Below are positions 7,828 to 16,575 of a stretch of 38,481 bases of DNA, piece by piece. The first letter of the stretch is position 1. Every line of letters starts with the position of its first letter. Position numbers and translations under genes: made by a program. Under the pieces are notes generated by a model. That model searched no databases, was not told the DNA's origin, and saw only the letters and a program-made list of their open reading frames with translations. The stretch is from Flavobacteriales bacterium (GTDB taxonomy: Bacteria; Bacteroidota; Bacteroidia; Flavobacteriales_G; Salibacteraceae): assembly GCA_018609045.1 (NCBI GenBank), contig JABAYK010000178.1, positions 1 through 38,481 of the forward strand, written 5' to 3'.

Positions 7828-9912
7828 TTAATATTTTAAAAGTTTTTCTAATTTGGATTTTACCTTTTCTGCATTTGGAATCATAGTAAACTCTAAAGTT
7901 GAATTTAATGGAATGGCAGGCAAATTTTCTGAGCCAATTACCATGATAGGAGCATCTAAATATTCGAAACAATGTTCTTGTAAATAACCTGAAATTGCTT
8001 GTCCAAAAGAGTTTTTAATTGGCTCTTCAGTTACCACCAAGCATTTACCATGTTTTCTTATACTTTCTTTGATGTAATCCTCATCCATGGGAACCAAGGT
8101 TCTTAAATCAACTATTTCAACTTTGCCTGGAAATGATTTTGCAGCTTCTGTGCTCCAATAAACTCCCATTCCGTAAGTAATAATTGTTGCGCTAGCTCCC
8201 TTTTCTATTTCGCTTTTATTTGCCTCTTGTACAACTCTTGCTTTACCAAACGGAATTACATAATCTTCACTAGGCTCAATGGTTTTGGCTTTTTCAGTGC
8301 CTTTTATTTTACTCCAATACAAACCTTTGTGTTCTAACATTACCACTGGGTTTGGGTCGTAAAAGGCAGATTTCATCAATCCTTTTAAATCTGCACCTGT
8401 TGAAGGGTAAGCTATTTTTATTCCGCGAATGTTAGTTAAAACTGACTCCACACTAGACGAGTGGTAAGGTCCACCGCTACCATAAGCACCAATTGGAACG
8501 CGCAAAATTGAACTTACAGGCCATTTTCCGTTAGAAAGGTAATATGACCTACTTACTTCAGTAAAAAGTTGGTTAAGGCCTGGCCAAATGTAATCAGCAA
8601 ATTGAACTTCGACAATTGGTTTACAGCCAACGGCGCTCATTCCAACTGTGCTTCCAATAATAAAAGCTTCTTGAATTGGGGTGTTAAAAACACGGTTATC
8701 TCCAAACTTTTGGGCTAGGGTAGCGGCTTCTCTAAAAACACCACCAAGTCTGCCGCCAACATCTTGTCCATAAAGCAGTGCTTCTGGATGTTTTTGCATT
8801 ATTTCTTGTACTGCAAACAGCGCGCTATCAACCATTACAGTTGGTTCTTTGCCCGCTGGTTCTCTTTCGCCTTTTTCTTTGGTAATAGGAGTAGGGGCGT
8901 AATCGAAATTGAATAAATCATCTGGTCGTGGATCTTCTTCGTTTTTGGCTTTTTCGTAATCTTCTACTACCAATTTACGAGTAGATGTCCAAATTTCATT
9001 GAGCTCTTCTTCAGAAAAACCAGCTTCTAAAAGTTGATTTCTGAATTTAGGAAGCGGATCTCTTTGCTGATGTTCTTCTAAGTCGTCTCTATACCATTCT
9101 CTTCTAACTCCTGAAGTATGGTGTCCAAGTAATGGAACTCTTCCGTGAACCAAAAATGGTCTACGCTCTTTTCTAATGGTTTCAATTACTTCTTTAAGTG
9201 TTTCGTAACATTCAAAAAAGTCGTTGCCTTCAATGCTTTTAACTTCAATTCCTTTAAACCCTTTGGCGTATTCTGCTGCGTTTTGAGACCTTGTTTCTGC
9301 TGCGTTGGCAGATATGTCCCATTCGTTGTCTTGCACAAAATAGAGTATAGGAAATTGCTTTAAAGCAGCCATTTGAAATGCCTCTGCAACTTCGCCTTCT
9401 GTTACAGATGCATCACCTAAAGAGCAAACAACAACTGGTTTGTCATCGCCAAAATCAGGGGCAATGTTTTGGTTTTCTAGGTATTGAACCCCCATAGCAA
9501 CGCCAGTTGTAGGAATAGCCTGCATGCCTGTTGCTGAGCTTTGGTGAGGAATTTTTGGTTTGTCATCATCTTTTAATGATGGATGGCAATAGTATGTTCT
9601 TCCACCAGAAAATGGATCATTTCTTTTGGCCATTAATTGAAGCATCAATTCAAAAGGCTTCATGCCAATTCCTAATAAAATTGAATCGTCTCTGTAATAA
9701 GGCGCAACCCAATCTTGTGGTTTTAATTGCATAGCCATAGCAAGCTGAAATGCCTCGTGGCCTCTTGAGCAGGCATGAACATACTTGCTGGTAAATTTGT
9801 GGTTTTCTTCGTATAAATCAGACATGTTACGGGCTGTACACATTAAGGTATAAGCCTTTCGCAGTATCTCAGTTGGAATTTTTGTATGTGATTTAATAGC
9901 GTTTTCTTCCAT
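7828..9912 (-). CDS. Fused alpha/beta E1 component of a 2-oxoacid (branched-chain or pyruvate) dehydrogenase
   Basis: A 694-residue thiamine-diphosphate enzyme in which the alpha chain (about residues 10-340) and beta chain (about 365-690) of an E1 heterotetramer are joined. The ThDP motif starts at GDASVTEGE (166-174) and ends at N196, within the usual spacing. The beta half has GQDVGGRLGGVF, FNTPIQEAFI, VEVQFADYIWPGLNQ and the C-terminal EEPIKNSFG region. Such fusions are common in Bacteroidota and usually decarboxylate branched-chain 2-oxoacids or pyruvate, passing the acyl group to lipoyl E2. No E2 or E3 gene is in the window. It lies 23 bases downstream of the DUF349 gene and is probably cotranscribed with it. 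Substrate choice cannot be settled by sequence alone. Confidence 0.93.
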   Translation of the reverse strand: MEENAIKSHTKIPTEILRKAYTLMCTARNMSDLYEENHKFTSKYVHACSRGHEAFQLAMAMQLKPQDWVAPYYRDDSILLGIGMKPFELMLQLMAKRNDPFSGGRTYYCHPSLKDDDKPKIPHQSSATGMQAIPTTGVAMGVQYLENQNIAPDFGDDKPVVVCSLGDASVTEGEVAEAFQMAALKQFPILYFVQDNEWDISANAAETRSQNAAEYAKGFKGIEVKSIEGNDFFECYETLKEVIETIRKERRPFLVHGRVPLLGHHTSGVRREWYRDDLEEHQQRDPLPKFRNQLLEAGFSEEELNEIWTSTRKLVVEDYEKAKNEEDPRPDDLFNFDYAPTPITKEKGEREPAGKEPTVMVDSALFAVQEIMQKHPEALLYGQDVGGRLGGVFREAATLAQKFGDNRVFNTPIQEAFIIGSTVGMSAVGCKPIVEVQFADYIWPGLNQLFTEVSRSYYLSNGKWPVSSILRVPIGAYGSGGPYHSSSVESVLTNIRGIKIAYPSTGADLKGLMKSAFYDPNPVVMLEHKGLYWSKIKGTEKAKTIEPSEDYVIPFGKARVVQEANKSEIEKGASATIITYGMGVYWSTEAAKSFPGKVEIVDLRTLVPMDEDYIKESIRKHGKCLVVTEEPIKNSFGQAISGYLQEHCFEYLDAPIMVIGSENLPAIPLNSTLEFTMIPNAEKVKSKLEKLLKY

Positions 9913-9935
9913 CAGCAGGTTGAATTCTTGTTTTT

Positions 9936-11720
9936 TTATGTGGGATTTTCTTCTTCAGCAGGTTTTTCTTTTTCTTGAGGAGCAGGTTTGTTTGCTTCTC
10001 TTAGTGCTAGGTTTATGGTTTTGCCTTTTTCTTTCCAATCTAAAATTTGATTTCCTACAGCGGCAATTTTGTCCATTACCTCTTTTTTGAGTGGGTTATC
10101 ATCTTTGGTGTATTTAAAGAATCCAAGGTTGTTTTCGTATTGAAACTTCTCATCTTCAAGTTCTTTAATTTTCCTTTTGATGAATTTTTGCTCGTTTACT
10201 AATTTTTGCTTTGCAGCTGGATCTTCATTTTGAATTACATCAACTTTATTTTTGAATAAGGTTGATTTTAATTCTTTACTTCCGATATTTAACTGTTTAG
10301 CTACATTAGCTGTTGCTTTTATGAAACGGGTGCTAATTTGGTTCTTTGCTTTTACTGGAACCATGCCAATTTGTTGAAAATCGTAGGTTAGTTTTCTCAA
10401 AGTTTCGTGGTCGGTATCTTTATCTCCAGAAGGCTTAAAACTTTCCAATTGCTCAATAATTGTTTCTTTAAGCTTTTGGTTTTCTTCTTGCCTTTTGTTT
10501 AAAGAATTGTAATACTCTTTCTTTTTTTGGAAGAATAAATCGCAAACAGCTCTAAATTCTATCCAAATTTTTCGTTCTTCGCTTTGTTTGAGGATGCCTG
10601 CTTCTTTCCAATCTTTTTGAAGTTTTACAATTTGATCGGTACTTTTTCTCCAATCTATCATCTCTAGGTTTACATCATCAGCAGGTATTAATTCTTTTGC
10701 GGCAGCAATAATTTGTGATTTATCTGCTCTAGCTTCTTTAAATTCAGTTTTCTTTTCTTGGTAAAAATTTCTTTTCTCCTCGTAAAACTTATCTATTAAG
10801 CTTCTAAATTCATCCCAAAGAGAATCGTTTTTCTTTTTTTGGGTTGGGCTAATTTTGCGATATTTTTCTTGAATTTCGTTAAGAGCATTGGTTTGGTTAA
10901 CCCAATTTTTATGGTCTTTTGGGAAATTTTCAACCATTGGTTTTAATTCATCAATAATAGCCTGTTTTTTATCGGCGTTTTCTTTTTGATTTTCTCTTAT
11001 TGATTTGTAATGGTCGCTAATTTTCTGATTTACATCATGATAAACTTTTTGAAATCTTTCTTTTACCTCTGGCCAATCTTTCTGAAAAGTTGGGCCTTGT
11101 TGGTCCCATTCAACCAAATAGGCATCTAGCAGAAGCTGAATTTCCTTTATCGATTTTAGTTCTAAAAGTTTTTCAATTCTGTCAATTATATCGTTTTTAA
11201 GTTCAAGATTCTTTTTAAAATCGTGGTCTTTTAGTTCTTTAAATATTTTGATGTGGTAATAGAACTCTTCAACCAATTTAGAGTAATCTTCCCTTATTTG
11301 GTGTTTTTTATGGTTTGGAACAGCTCCTGTTTCGTCCCATTTCTTTTTGATGGCATTTATTCTGTTGAAAGCTTTGCCAATATTTTCTTCGTTTTCGTTT
11401 ACATCTTTCAGCTCATCTATAAGAGCTAATTTGGTTTCGAGATTTTGTTCAAGCTCTTTTTTTTGCTCAGCCTTAATCTGCTCATATTTATCGAAAAAGA
11501 TATTTTCTATTTCTTTAAATTTAGAATCTAGCGGATCTTTTGAAGGCTCAAAGTAATGCGGGTCGCCACCTTCGGCCACAAAGGCTTTTTTTTCTTGTTT
11601 AATTAAATCGTGCTTAGCTTTTTCGAAAGCTGCAATTAATTCAAGAGCTTCATCTTTAACTTGTTTAATTTGCTCTTGTTGTAGTAACGCTTGGAACTTG
11701 TTAATTAGTTCTTGTTTCAT
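9936..11720 (-). CDS. DUF349 domain protein, highly charged helical
   Basis: A 594-residue cytosolic protein, very rich in Lys and Glu, with at least five repeated ~70-residue helical units. Each contains a pattern like W-x2-G-x(n)-K and ends with LW-x-EF-R, for example KKKWDETGAVPNHKK, KDWKEAGILKQSEER and KNDSLWDEFRSLIDKF. These are DUF349 repeats. Family function is not established. The C-terminal ~120 residues form a coiled-coil-like segment (KIKELEDEKFQYEN) and a Pro/Glu-rich tail. I chose the ATG at 11720; the longer frame starts at a TTG inside the -7 box of its own promoter. The E1 dehydrogenase gene follows after 23 bases. Confidence 0.88.
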   Translation of the reverse strand: MKQELINKFQALLQQEQIKQVKDEALELIAAFEKAKHDLIKQEKKAFVAEGGDPHYFEPSKDPLDSKFKEIENIFFDKYEQIKAEQKKELEQNLETKLALIDELKDVNENEENIGKAFNRINAIKKKWDETGAVPNHKKHQIREDYSKLVEEFYYHIKIFKELKDHDFKKNLELKNDIIDRIEKLLELKSIKEIQLLLDAYLVEWDQQGPTFQKDWPEVKERFQKVYHDVNQKISDHYKSIRENQKENADKKQAIIDELKPMVENFPKDHKNWVNQTNALNEIQEKYRKISPTQKKKNDSLWDEFRSLIDKFYEEKRNFYQEKKTEFKEARADKSQIIAAAKELIPADDVNLEMIDWRKSTDQIVKLQKDWKEAGILKQSEERKIWIEFRAVCDLFFQKKKEYYNSLNKRQEENQKLKETIIEQLESFKPSGDKDTDHETLRKLTYDFQQIGMVPVKAKNQISTRFIKATANVAKQLNIGSKELKSTLFKNKVDVIQNEDPAAKQKLVNEQKFIKRKIKELEDEKFQYENNLGFFKYTKDDNPLKKEVMDKIAAVGNQILDWKEKGKTINLALREANKPAPQEKEKPAEEENPT

Positions 11721-11750
11721 CTCCTTAGAAAGTAGTATTAAAAAAGGGAG

Positions 11751-11781
11751 CAAAAGTAATGGAGATGGCCCTAATTACAAA
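11751..11781 (-). promoter_or_regulatory. Complete Bacteroidota promoter (TTTG-N19-TACTTTTG) for DUF349-E1
   Basis: On the minus strand a -33 TTTG (plus positions 11778-11781) is followed after 19 bases by TACTTTTG (11751-11758). This is an exact match to the primary sigma consensus of the phylum with normal spacing. It lies 30 bases upstream of the DUF349 ATG, in the gap after the universal stress protein gene. It is the best promoter in the window. Confidence 0.72.
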
Positions 11782-11793
11782 GCTAATAAGCTG

Positions 11794-12657
11794 TTAATCC
11801 CTATCTAAGTTGATACTGATAATTGGAAGGTTGCAATGGTTTACCAAATGCTCAACAATGTTGTTGTTTAATAACCTTCGTAAAGCTTTGTAGCCGTGGG
11901 TTGTAATAATAATTGCATCCATTTTATAAAGGTTAGAGAATGCTAAAATTCCATCTTCAACAGAAAAATCATTGTAAATGTGTTTTTGAGCATCGGGAAA
12001 TAGCTTGCAAGCCATTTTCATTTTTTCCAATGTGGTTTCTGAATCTTCAAAATAGCTTGGCGTATTAACGCAAAGAAAGTTTAATTGAGCTTCGAACCAT
12101 TTGGCTAAATTGCCTGCTTTAGGTATGTTGTTATTTACTTCATCCTCATCAAAACTAGAGGCATAAACAATGTTATTCCAATTGCCTTTAAATTCGTTTT
12201 TAATGGTTAACACTGGGCATTTTGCGTGACGCACCACTTTTTGAGCATTGCTTCCCATGAGCATTTCAGAAACTCCACTTGCTCCGTGTGATCCCATTAC
12301 AATTAAATCTATTTTATTTTCTGCAACAATTTGGTTGATTGCCACTTCTACAGGTTGTTGCTTAGAATGGGTAATTACGTTTATATTTTCTGTTTCGCAA
12401 TGTTTTTTTATTGCTGCTAGGTTTTGTTCTGCCTCTTCGGTTTTTAGTTCAATAAGTCTTAAAATTTGGTCGGTTGAAACTGTTGTGCTAGCAAAGTCTC
12501 CCGAGGCAAATGAATCAAGCTGAACTATGTCTCCAAGAGATTTTATTGAATGCATGATGTGGATAACAGCGTTGTGTTGTTTGGCAATTTTTACAGCAGC
12601 ATTTATGGCAATTTCTGCTTGTTTTGAGAAGTCGGTTGGAACAAGTATATTTTTCAT
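11794..12657 (-). CDS. Tandem universal stress protein (UspA family)
   Basis: A 287-residue cytosolic protein of two Usp domains (about 1-153 and 158-285). The first begins MKNILVPTDFS and carries the ATP-binding signature G-x2-G-x9-G-S as GSHG (122-125) then GS at 135-136. The second domain is degenerate at the equivalent place (THGYKALRRLLNN), lacking the final Gly-Ser, so probably only domain 1 binds ATP. Usp proteins respond to starvation, oxygen limitation and other stresses; the specific role here is unknown. A perfect 15-base palindrome sits 8 bases upstream of the ATG and may be an operator. It is separated from the following DUF349 gene by that gene's own promoter. Confidence 0.93.
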   Translation of the reverse strand: MKNILVPTDFSKQAEIAINAAVKIAKQHNAVIHIMHSIKSLGDIVQLDSFASGDFASTTVSTDQILRLIELKTEEAEQNLAAIKKHCETENINVITHSKQQPVEVAINQIVAENKIDLIVMGSHGASGVSEMLMGSNAQKVVRHAKCPVLTIKNEFKGNWNNIVYASSFDEDEVNNNIPKAGNLAKWFEAQLNFLCVNTPSYFEDSETTLEKMKMACKLFPDAQKHIYNDFSVEDGILAFSNLYKMDAIIITTHGYKALRRLLNNNIVEHLVNHCNLPIISINLDRD

Positions 12658-12664
12658 GGCGAAT

Positions 12665-12679
12665 CCTTTGATTCAAAGG
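12665..12679. promoter_or_regulatory. 15-base palindrome in the uspA leader, possible operator
   Basis: The sequence CCTTTGATTCAAAGG is a perfect inverted repeat with 7-base arms around one central base, ending 8 bases before the universal stress protein ATG. A near-match -7 box, TATATTTC, lies just upstream, so the palindrome would overlap the expected transcription start. A binding protein is not identified. Confidence 0.4.
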
Positions 12680-12751
12680 TGTGAAATATATTGGTTAAGG
12701 ATATGAAGTTTGTCAACCTTTGCCTACTCTGAAAAGTGATTTTGCGCAATT

Positions 12752-13198
12752 TTAAGTTTCCTTAAGTAGTTTTTCTACCACCACTTTATCGATGGGAAAA
12801 GCAAAATCGTCAACTGTTAGGGAGTTTAGGTTTTGCCATCTGAAACTTTCAGCTCTTTCAATTTCTACTTTAAAGTCGAATTTTTTTGAGGCAGTTTTTA
12901 GTATGGATGGTTTTTTCAATTTGCATGAATAATAAACGCAAATAACCTGATGACTTGGATCGAAGGAGGATTGCTGAAAAAAATCGGTAACATAAAAAAG
13001 CTCTAAGTTCTCTATTTCGGCATTTAGCTCTTCCATAAATTCTCTATGCAGGCAATCGATAATTCCTTCACCGAACTCGAGTCCGCCTCCTGGTAACTTG
13101 GTGACATGTTTGCCTTGTAAAATTTCATCGGCAACTAAAATTTTGCCATCATGTAGGGCTAAGCCGTAAACCCTAATATTGAATTTAGAAATACTCAT
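12752..13198 (-). CDS. Nudix hydrolase
   Basis: A 148-residue protein with an intact Nudix box from G38 to about residue 60: G-x5-E44-x7-R52-E53-F-M-E56-E57-L. All metal-binding glutamates are present, so it should hydrolyse a nucleoside diphosphate linked to another group; the substrate cannot be predicted. It is the last gene of the mscS-acpH-fkbM-mnmD operon, and its start overlaps mnmD by 4 bases. It is cytosolic, with no extra domain. Contrast the Nudix-fold regulator at 37053, whose box is degenerate. Confidence 0.92.
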   Translation of the reverse strand: MSISKFNIRVYGLALHDGKILVADEILQGKHVTKLPGGGLEFGEGIIDCLHREFMEELNAEIENLELFYVTDFFQQSSFDPSHQVICVYYSCKLKKPSILKTASKKFDFKVEIERAESFRWQNLNSLTVDDFAFPIDKVVVEKLLKET

Positions 13199-13860
13199 GG
13201 TTTTGTAGCTCTTAACATTTCTCTTTTGCCTGGAGGGCCTTGTAACCTTTCGGTTACCAAATTTGCTATTTCCATATTTCGCCTTACTTGACCTTTGGCG
13301 CAGTAGGTAACTAATTTACCATTTGGTTTTAAAAGGCTATACATTTTTTCGAAAATTGTAACCTCCCAAAGCTCAGGTTGTTTGTTAGGAGCAAAAGCAT
13401 CGAAATAAATTAAATCGAAATGATTTTGGGGTAAAACAGCATTTTGAATTGAGGCTTCAAGTTTATTCAAGTTAAACCCTTTTTCAATCTCAATAAACCT
13501 GTTCCACTCGGCATTGTGTATTTGGTTGAAAGCCTTTTTAGCATTTTCATGAGTTACCAACAAATGATAATTCAGCTGGTCGGTAATTTCTTTGTTTAGG
13601 GGAATTGTTTCAAGACTTGTGTAATTTATTTCTTGGTTTTTGGGTTTGTTGAGCAAGGTTAACCAGGCGTTTAAGCCCGTTCCAAATCCAATTTCTAGAA
13701 TATTTATATTTTGCCCTTTAAATTCATCTAAACCCATTTTAATAAAAACATGCAGGCTTTCTTGCAAGGCACCATGAATAGAATGATAGGTTTCATTGAT
13801 GTCTGGTCGATAAAGTGTTTTCGAGCCATCATGGGTTTCTTTAAACTGAATTTCAGGCAT
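13195..13860 (-). CDS. mnmD: tRNA (mnm5s2U34) methyltransferase MnmD
   Basis: A 221-residue SAM-dependent methyltransferase of the DUF752/MnmC1 type. It shows the SAM motif EIGFGTGLN (56-64), YFDAFAPNKQPELW (152-165) and the C-terminal TYCAKGQVRR, and ends in the family-typical GPPGKREMLRA. It would make the final methylation of 5-aminomethyl-2-thiouridine at the wobble position of tRNA. The FAD oxidase half found in enterobacterial MnmC is absent, as in other stand-alone MnmD enzymes. It overlaps the FkbM gene by 8 bases and the Nudix gene by 4, so translation is probably coupled. Confidence 0.92.
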   Translation of the reverse strand: MPEIQFKETHDGSKTLYRPDINETYHSIHGALQESLHVFIKMGLDEFKGQNINILEIGFGTGLNAWLTLLNKPKNQEINYTSLETIPLNKEITDQLNYHLLVTHENAKKAFNQIHNAEWNRFIEIEKGFNLNKLEASIQNAVLPQNHFDLIYFDAFAPNKQPELWEVTIFEKMYSLLKPNGKLVTYCAKGQVRRNMEIANLVTERLQGPPGKREMLRATKP

Positions 13861-14593
13861 AAGCTAAATTGAAAAATAACAAGTTTTCACCTTTTTGGTC
13901 GAATTGAAAATTGTGTTGTGTCACAGCTTTAAAAACAGATTTAGAGCAACCCTGCTTCATGTGGTCATGCAATTCTATTGAGAAACTTTTTAAATGATTA
14001 AGCCATTTATCAGCATTCTGAAAAACTTCTTTTTCACTTCCTTCTATATCAATTTTTAAATAATCAATTACTTGAATATCAAATTCTTGAATTAATTTAT
14101 CTAAACTTATACTTTTTATATATTTTGAAGATTTTTCAGGAACTTCTTTAACCATAAAGCCTGCTTCGCCTAAACCTTTGTCTACAATTTCTATCCATCC
14201 TGAGTTTTTCCACAAGGCGGCTTCAACTAGTTTAATGTTAGGATAATTTTGGGTGTTAAGCTTAAATTGCTCAATATTTTTAGGCTCAGGTTCTAAGGCA
14301 ATAATTTTTGCATTAGGTAATTTGTTGGCAAAATATATGGCAGATAAACCAATATTGGCTCCTGCATCAACAATAACTTTTGGTTGGTTTATGAAATTAG
14401 GAAAATCAAAATCGTACTCATCAAAAAGAAATATTTTCTCGAATGTTGGCCTGTCTTTGGTGAATGGTCTAAGCTGAATAGGATATTTTAAACCTGGTAC
14501 ATTCACTTTGTTGGTTTTATGATACCTAAGTTTCAAATAAAGCGGAAGTCCTTTTAAGCCGTATTTCTTCAAACATTTTGTAAAAACTTCCAT
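13853..14593 (-). CDS. FkbM-family SAM methyltransferase
   Basis: A 246-residue FkbM-type methyltransferase. It has IVDAGANIGLSAIYFA near residues 75-90 (SAM motif I), ALEPEPKN (motif II) and the FkbM signature IDYLKIDIEGSEKEVF at about 167-182. Such enzymes methylate hydroxyls of small molecules or sugars; the acceptor here is unknown. A TTG lies directly before the ATG, and I use the ATG. It sits 9 bases from the AcpH-like gene and overlaps mnmD by 8 bases. The operon mixes tRNA modification, lipid and membrane-tension functions, so gene context does not narrow the substrate. Confidence 0.88.
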   Translation of the reverse strand: MEVFTKCLKKYGLKGLPLYLKLRYHKTNKVNVPGLKYPIQLRPFTKDRPTFEKIFLFDEYDFDFPNFINQPKVIVDAGANIGLSAIYFANKLPNAKIIALEPEPKNIEQFKLNTQNYPNIKLVEAALWKNSGWIEIVDKGLGEAGFMVKEVPEKSSKYIKSISLDKLIQEFDIQVIDYLKIDIEGSEKEVFQNADKWLNHLKSFSIELHDHMKQGCSKSVFKAVTQHNFQFDQKGENLLFFNLAYA

Positions 14594-14602
14594 CAAACAA
14601 AT

Positions 14603-15187
14603 TTAACTATTGGCAATATGAAGTTTACATGCTTTATCTAAATCAGGAAAGAAAGAGTTGAAATGCATTTCTAACTCATCAAAGTGTTTTTGAAGAGTAA
14701 CATGGGCTTTTTCCATTCCTGAATTGAAAGATGCCCGATAGCTCATTCTTTGAAATACCTTTTCCATTCCTTGAATTGTTTTGTAGTTTACAAGCATATT
14801 GTTTTGGGTGAGGTATTGCAAAAAACGTAAAGATTTTGTTGGCAGGATAAGTTTGTTATTTTCTAATAATACATACACTTTTTGAGCATAGACATCTAAT
14901 TTTTCATGGTGAAATTTTTCCCAATTAAGGGCCAAAAAATGATCATAAAAAATATCAATTACCACAGGCGAATATTTTTTAAAATAAGGCCTTACTAACT
15001 CTTTGCTTTTTAAAACTTCTTGATGGTTATCGGTGTATTCATCTATAAAACGATGCAATAAAACCCCTTTTTTTATTTCAGCGGGTAGGTTTTCAACTTC
15101 CGATGCTTTTATAAAGTCACCCATGTAGTTGCCGAGCATCAGGTTTTGGTTGTTTCCTGAAAGATAAAAATGGGCTAGGTAATTCAA
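14603..15187 (-). CDS. acpH: Acyl-carrier-protein phosphodiesterase-like protein (AcpH/DUF479)
   Basis: A 194-residue protein beginning MNYLAHFYLSG, with LGNYMGDFIK, GVLLHRFIDEYTD and DIFYDHFLALNW. These are the His/Asp-rich HD-like motifs of the AcpH family, which removes the 4'-phosphopantetheine arm from acyl carrier protein in E. coli. The length matches the family (~193). It follows the MscS gene by 21 bases and precedes the FkbM gene by 9. The biochemical role in Bacteroidota has not been established by anything visible here, so the enzymatic name is by family. Confidence 0.88.
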   Translation of the reverse strand: MNYLAHFYLSGNNQNLMLGNYMGDFIKASEVENLPAEIKKGVLLHRFIDEYTDNHQEVLKSKELVRPYFKKYSPVVIDIFYDHFLALNWEKFHHEKLDVYAQKVYVLLENNKLILPTKSLRFLQYLTQNNMLVNYKTIQGMEKVFQRMSYRASFNSGMEKAHVTLQKHFDELEMHFNSFFPDLDKACKLHIANS

Positions 15188-15208
15188 ATTGAATAAAGCT
15201 GAGTAGGT

Positions 15209-16474
15209 TTAATTTTTTAATTGAAAAGCATTTTGAAAATCGGAGCCACTAGGTTTTTGAAAAACTTCTAAATCGAACTTTTTGGCAACTGCAAATAAGT
15301 GGTCGAAAATATCTGCCTTAATGCCTTCAAAATTTACCCAAGCTTTGTCTTTACTAAAACAATAAATCTCAAGGGGTAAACCTTCACTTGTAGATTGAAG
15401 TTGCCTTACCATTCTAGTCATATTTTCATTAATCATTGGGTGAGACTCAATATACAAGGAGGCATATTTTCTGAAAATACCAATGTTGGTGAGATGTCTA
15501 CCATTTGCCAATTCTGATTTATCGGCATTTTTTAATTTGTTAAATTCTTCAATTTCTATGATTTTACTTTCCAAATAAGGTTTTAAAATTTGAATTTTTT
15601 TCAGCCGTGCAATTAATTCCTCATCTGCAAATTTTATTGTTTTGTTATTGATGTAAAGGTGTTGTTTAATTCTTCTACCGCCTGATTCTTCCATTCCCCT
15701 CCAATTCACAAAAGAGTCTGAAATAAAAGCATAGGTTGGTACAGTAGAAATGGTTTGGTCCCAATTTTTAACTTTTACCGTAACTAGGTTTATTTCTAAA
15801 ATAGTTCCGTCTGCACCATATTGGGGAACACTAACCCAATCACCCACGCTTACCATATTGTTCATGGCAATTTGTATTGAGGCCATAAAACCTAAAATTG
15901 TATCCTTAAATACTAAAATTAAAACGGCAGAAATAGCACCAAGTCCAGTAAGCAGATAAATTGGCGATTTTCCAATTAAAATAGAAATCAAGAAAATGAT
16001 TGCTATTAAGTAAATGATGATTTTTAAAAGCTGAAAATAGCTGTTGATGGGTTTGTTTTTGAAATAAGGCTTTGATTCTAAAAATTGCCTCAATGAAACC
16101 AAAAAGGCATCTAAAGACCAAACAATTACCCATAACAAAACAAGGTTGGTGGCAGATTCGATGATGGGGTGAAGTTTAGGGAAATCTTGAAAAATAATAC
16201 TATCGAAAATGTAAAACGCAAAAACTGGCAATACAAAAGATATCTTGTAAAAAACCTTGTTTTCAACCAATAAATCGTCAAAGTTTGTTTTTGATTTAGA
16301 GGCGATAACGTAAACCGTATTCAGAATTATGTTTCTTCCAATAAAAAGTAGAAACAAGCTTAAAAAAATCATGATAAGCATTAAAATTCCAAGCTTTACA
16401 TATACAGCAATAGATTCTTGAACGCCTAAATTTAAAATCCAGTTATTTAAAAACTCACCAAACTCTTTTTCCAT
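15209..16474 (-). CDS. MscS-family mechanosensitive channel, YbdG/MscM-like
   Basis: A 421-residue inner-membrane protein with about five transmembrane segments in the first ~205 residues, the last being the MscS pore helix region (LTGLGAISAVLILVFKDTI). The beta domain follows, with VSVGDWVSVPQYGADGTI and the YbdG-type block FVNWRGMEESGGRRIK (about 256-271). It has the extra N-terminal helices and the ~410-residue length of YbdG rather than the 3-helix MscS. It would release solutes on hypo-osmotic shock, at low conductance if it behaves like YbdG. It is the first gene of a five-gene operon; a TACCTTTG -7 box lies 22 bases before its ATG. It is divergent from the VWA gene. Confidence 0.92.
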   Translation of the reverse strand: MEKEFGEFLNNWILNLGVQESIAVYVKLGILMLIMIFLSLFLLFIGRNIILNTVYVIASKSKTNFDDLLVENKVFYKISFVLPVFAFYIFDSIIFQDFPKLHPIIESATNLVLLWVIVWSLDAFLVSLRQFLESKPYFKNKPINSYFQLLKIIIYLIAIIFLISILIGKSPIYLLTGLGAISAVLILVFKDTILGFMASIQIAMNNMVSVGDWVSVPQYGADGTILEINLVTVKVKNWDQTISTVPTYAFISDSFVNWRGMEESGGRRIKQHLYINNKTIKFADEELIARLKKIQILKPYLESKIIEIEEFNKLKNADKSELANGRHLTNIGIFRKYASLYIESHPMINENMTRMVRQLQSTSEGLPLEIYCFSKDKAWVNFEGIKADIFDHLFAVAKKFDLEVFQKPSGSDFQNAFQLKN

Positions 16475-16496
16475 AGTTGTGCTTCATAATTTTTTG

Positions 16497-16504
16497 CAAA
16501 GGTA
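16497..16504 (-). promoter_or_regulatory. Bacteroidota -7 box (TACCTTTG) for the mscS operon
   Basis: The minus strand reads TACCTTTG, an exact TAnnTTTG match 22 bases before the MscS-like ATG, inside the 101-base divergent gap with the VWA gene. No clear -33 TTG is present. Confidence 0.5.
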
Positions 16505-16575
16505 AACGTCTTAATTTCTATAGGCGATTTAAAACCTTTTATGTTTTAGTTAGTTTTATAAAAAATAAATAACCT

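Noticed and set aside
9145-9363. Plus-strand frame inside the E1 dehydrogenase gene
   Set aside because: It is a shadow of the minus-strand gene with no start context or recognisable motif.
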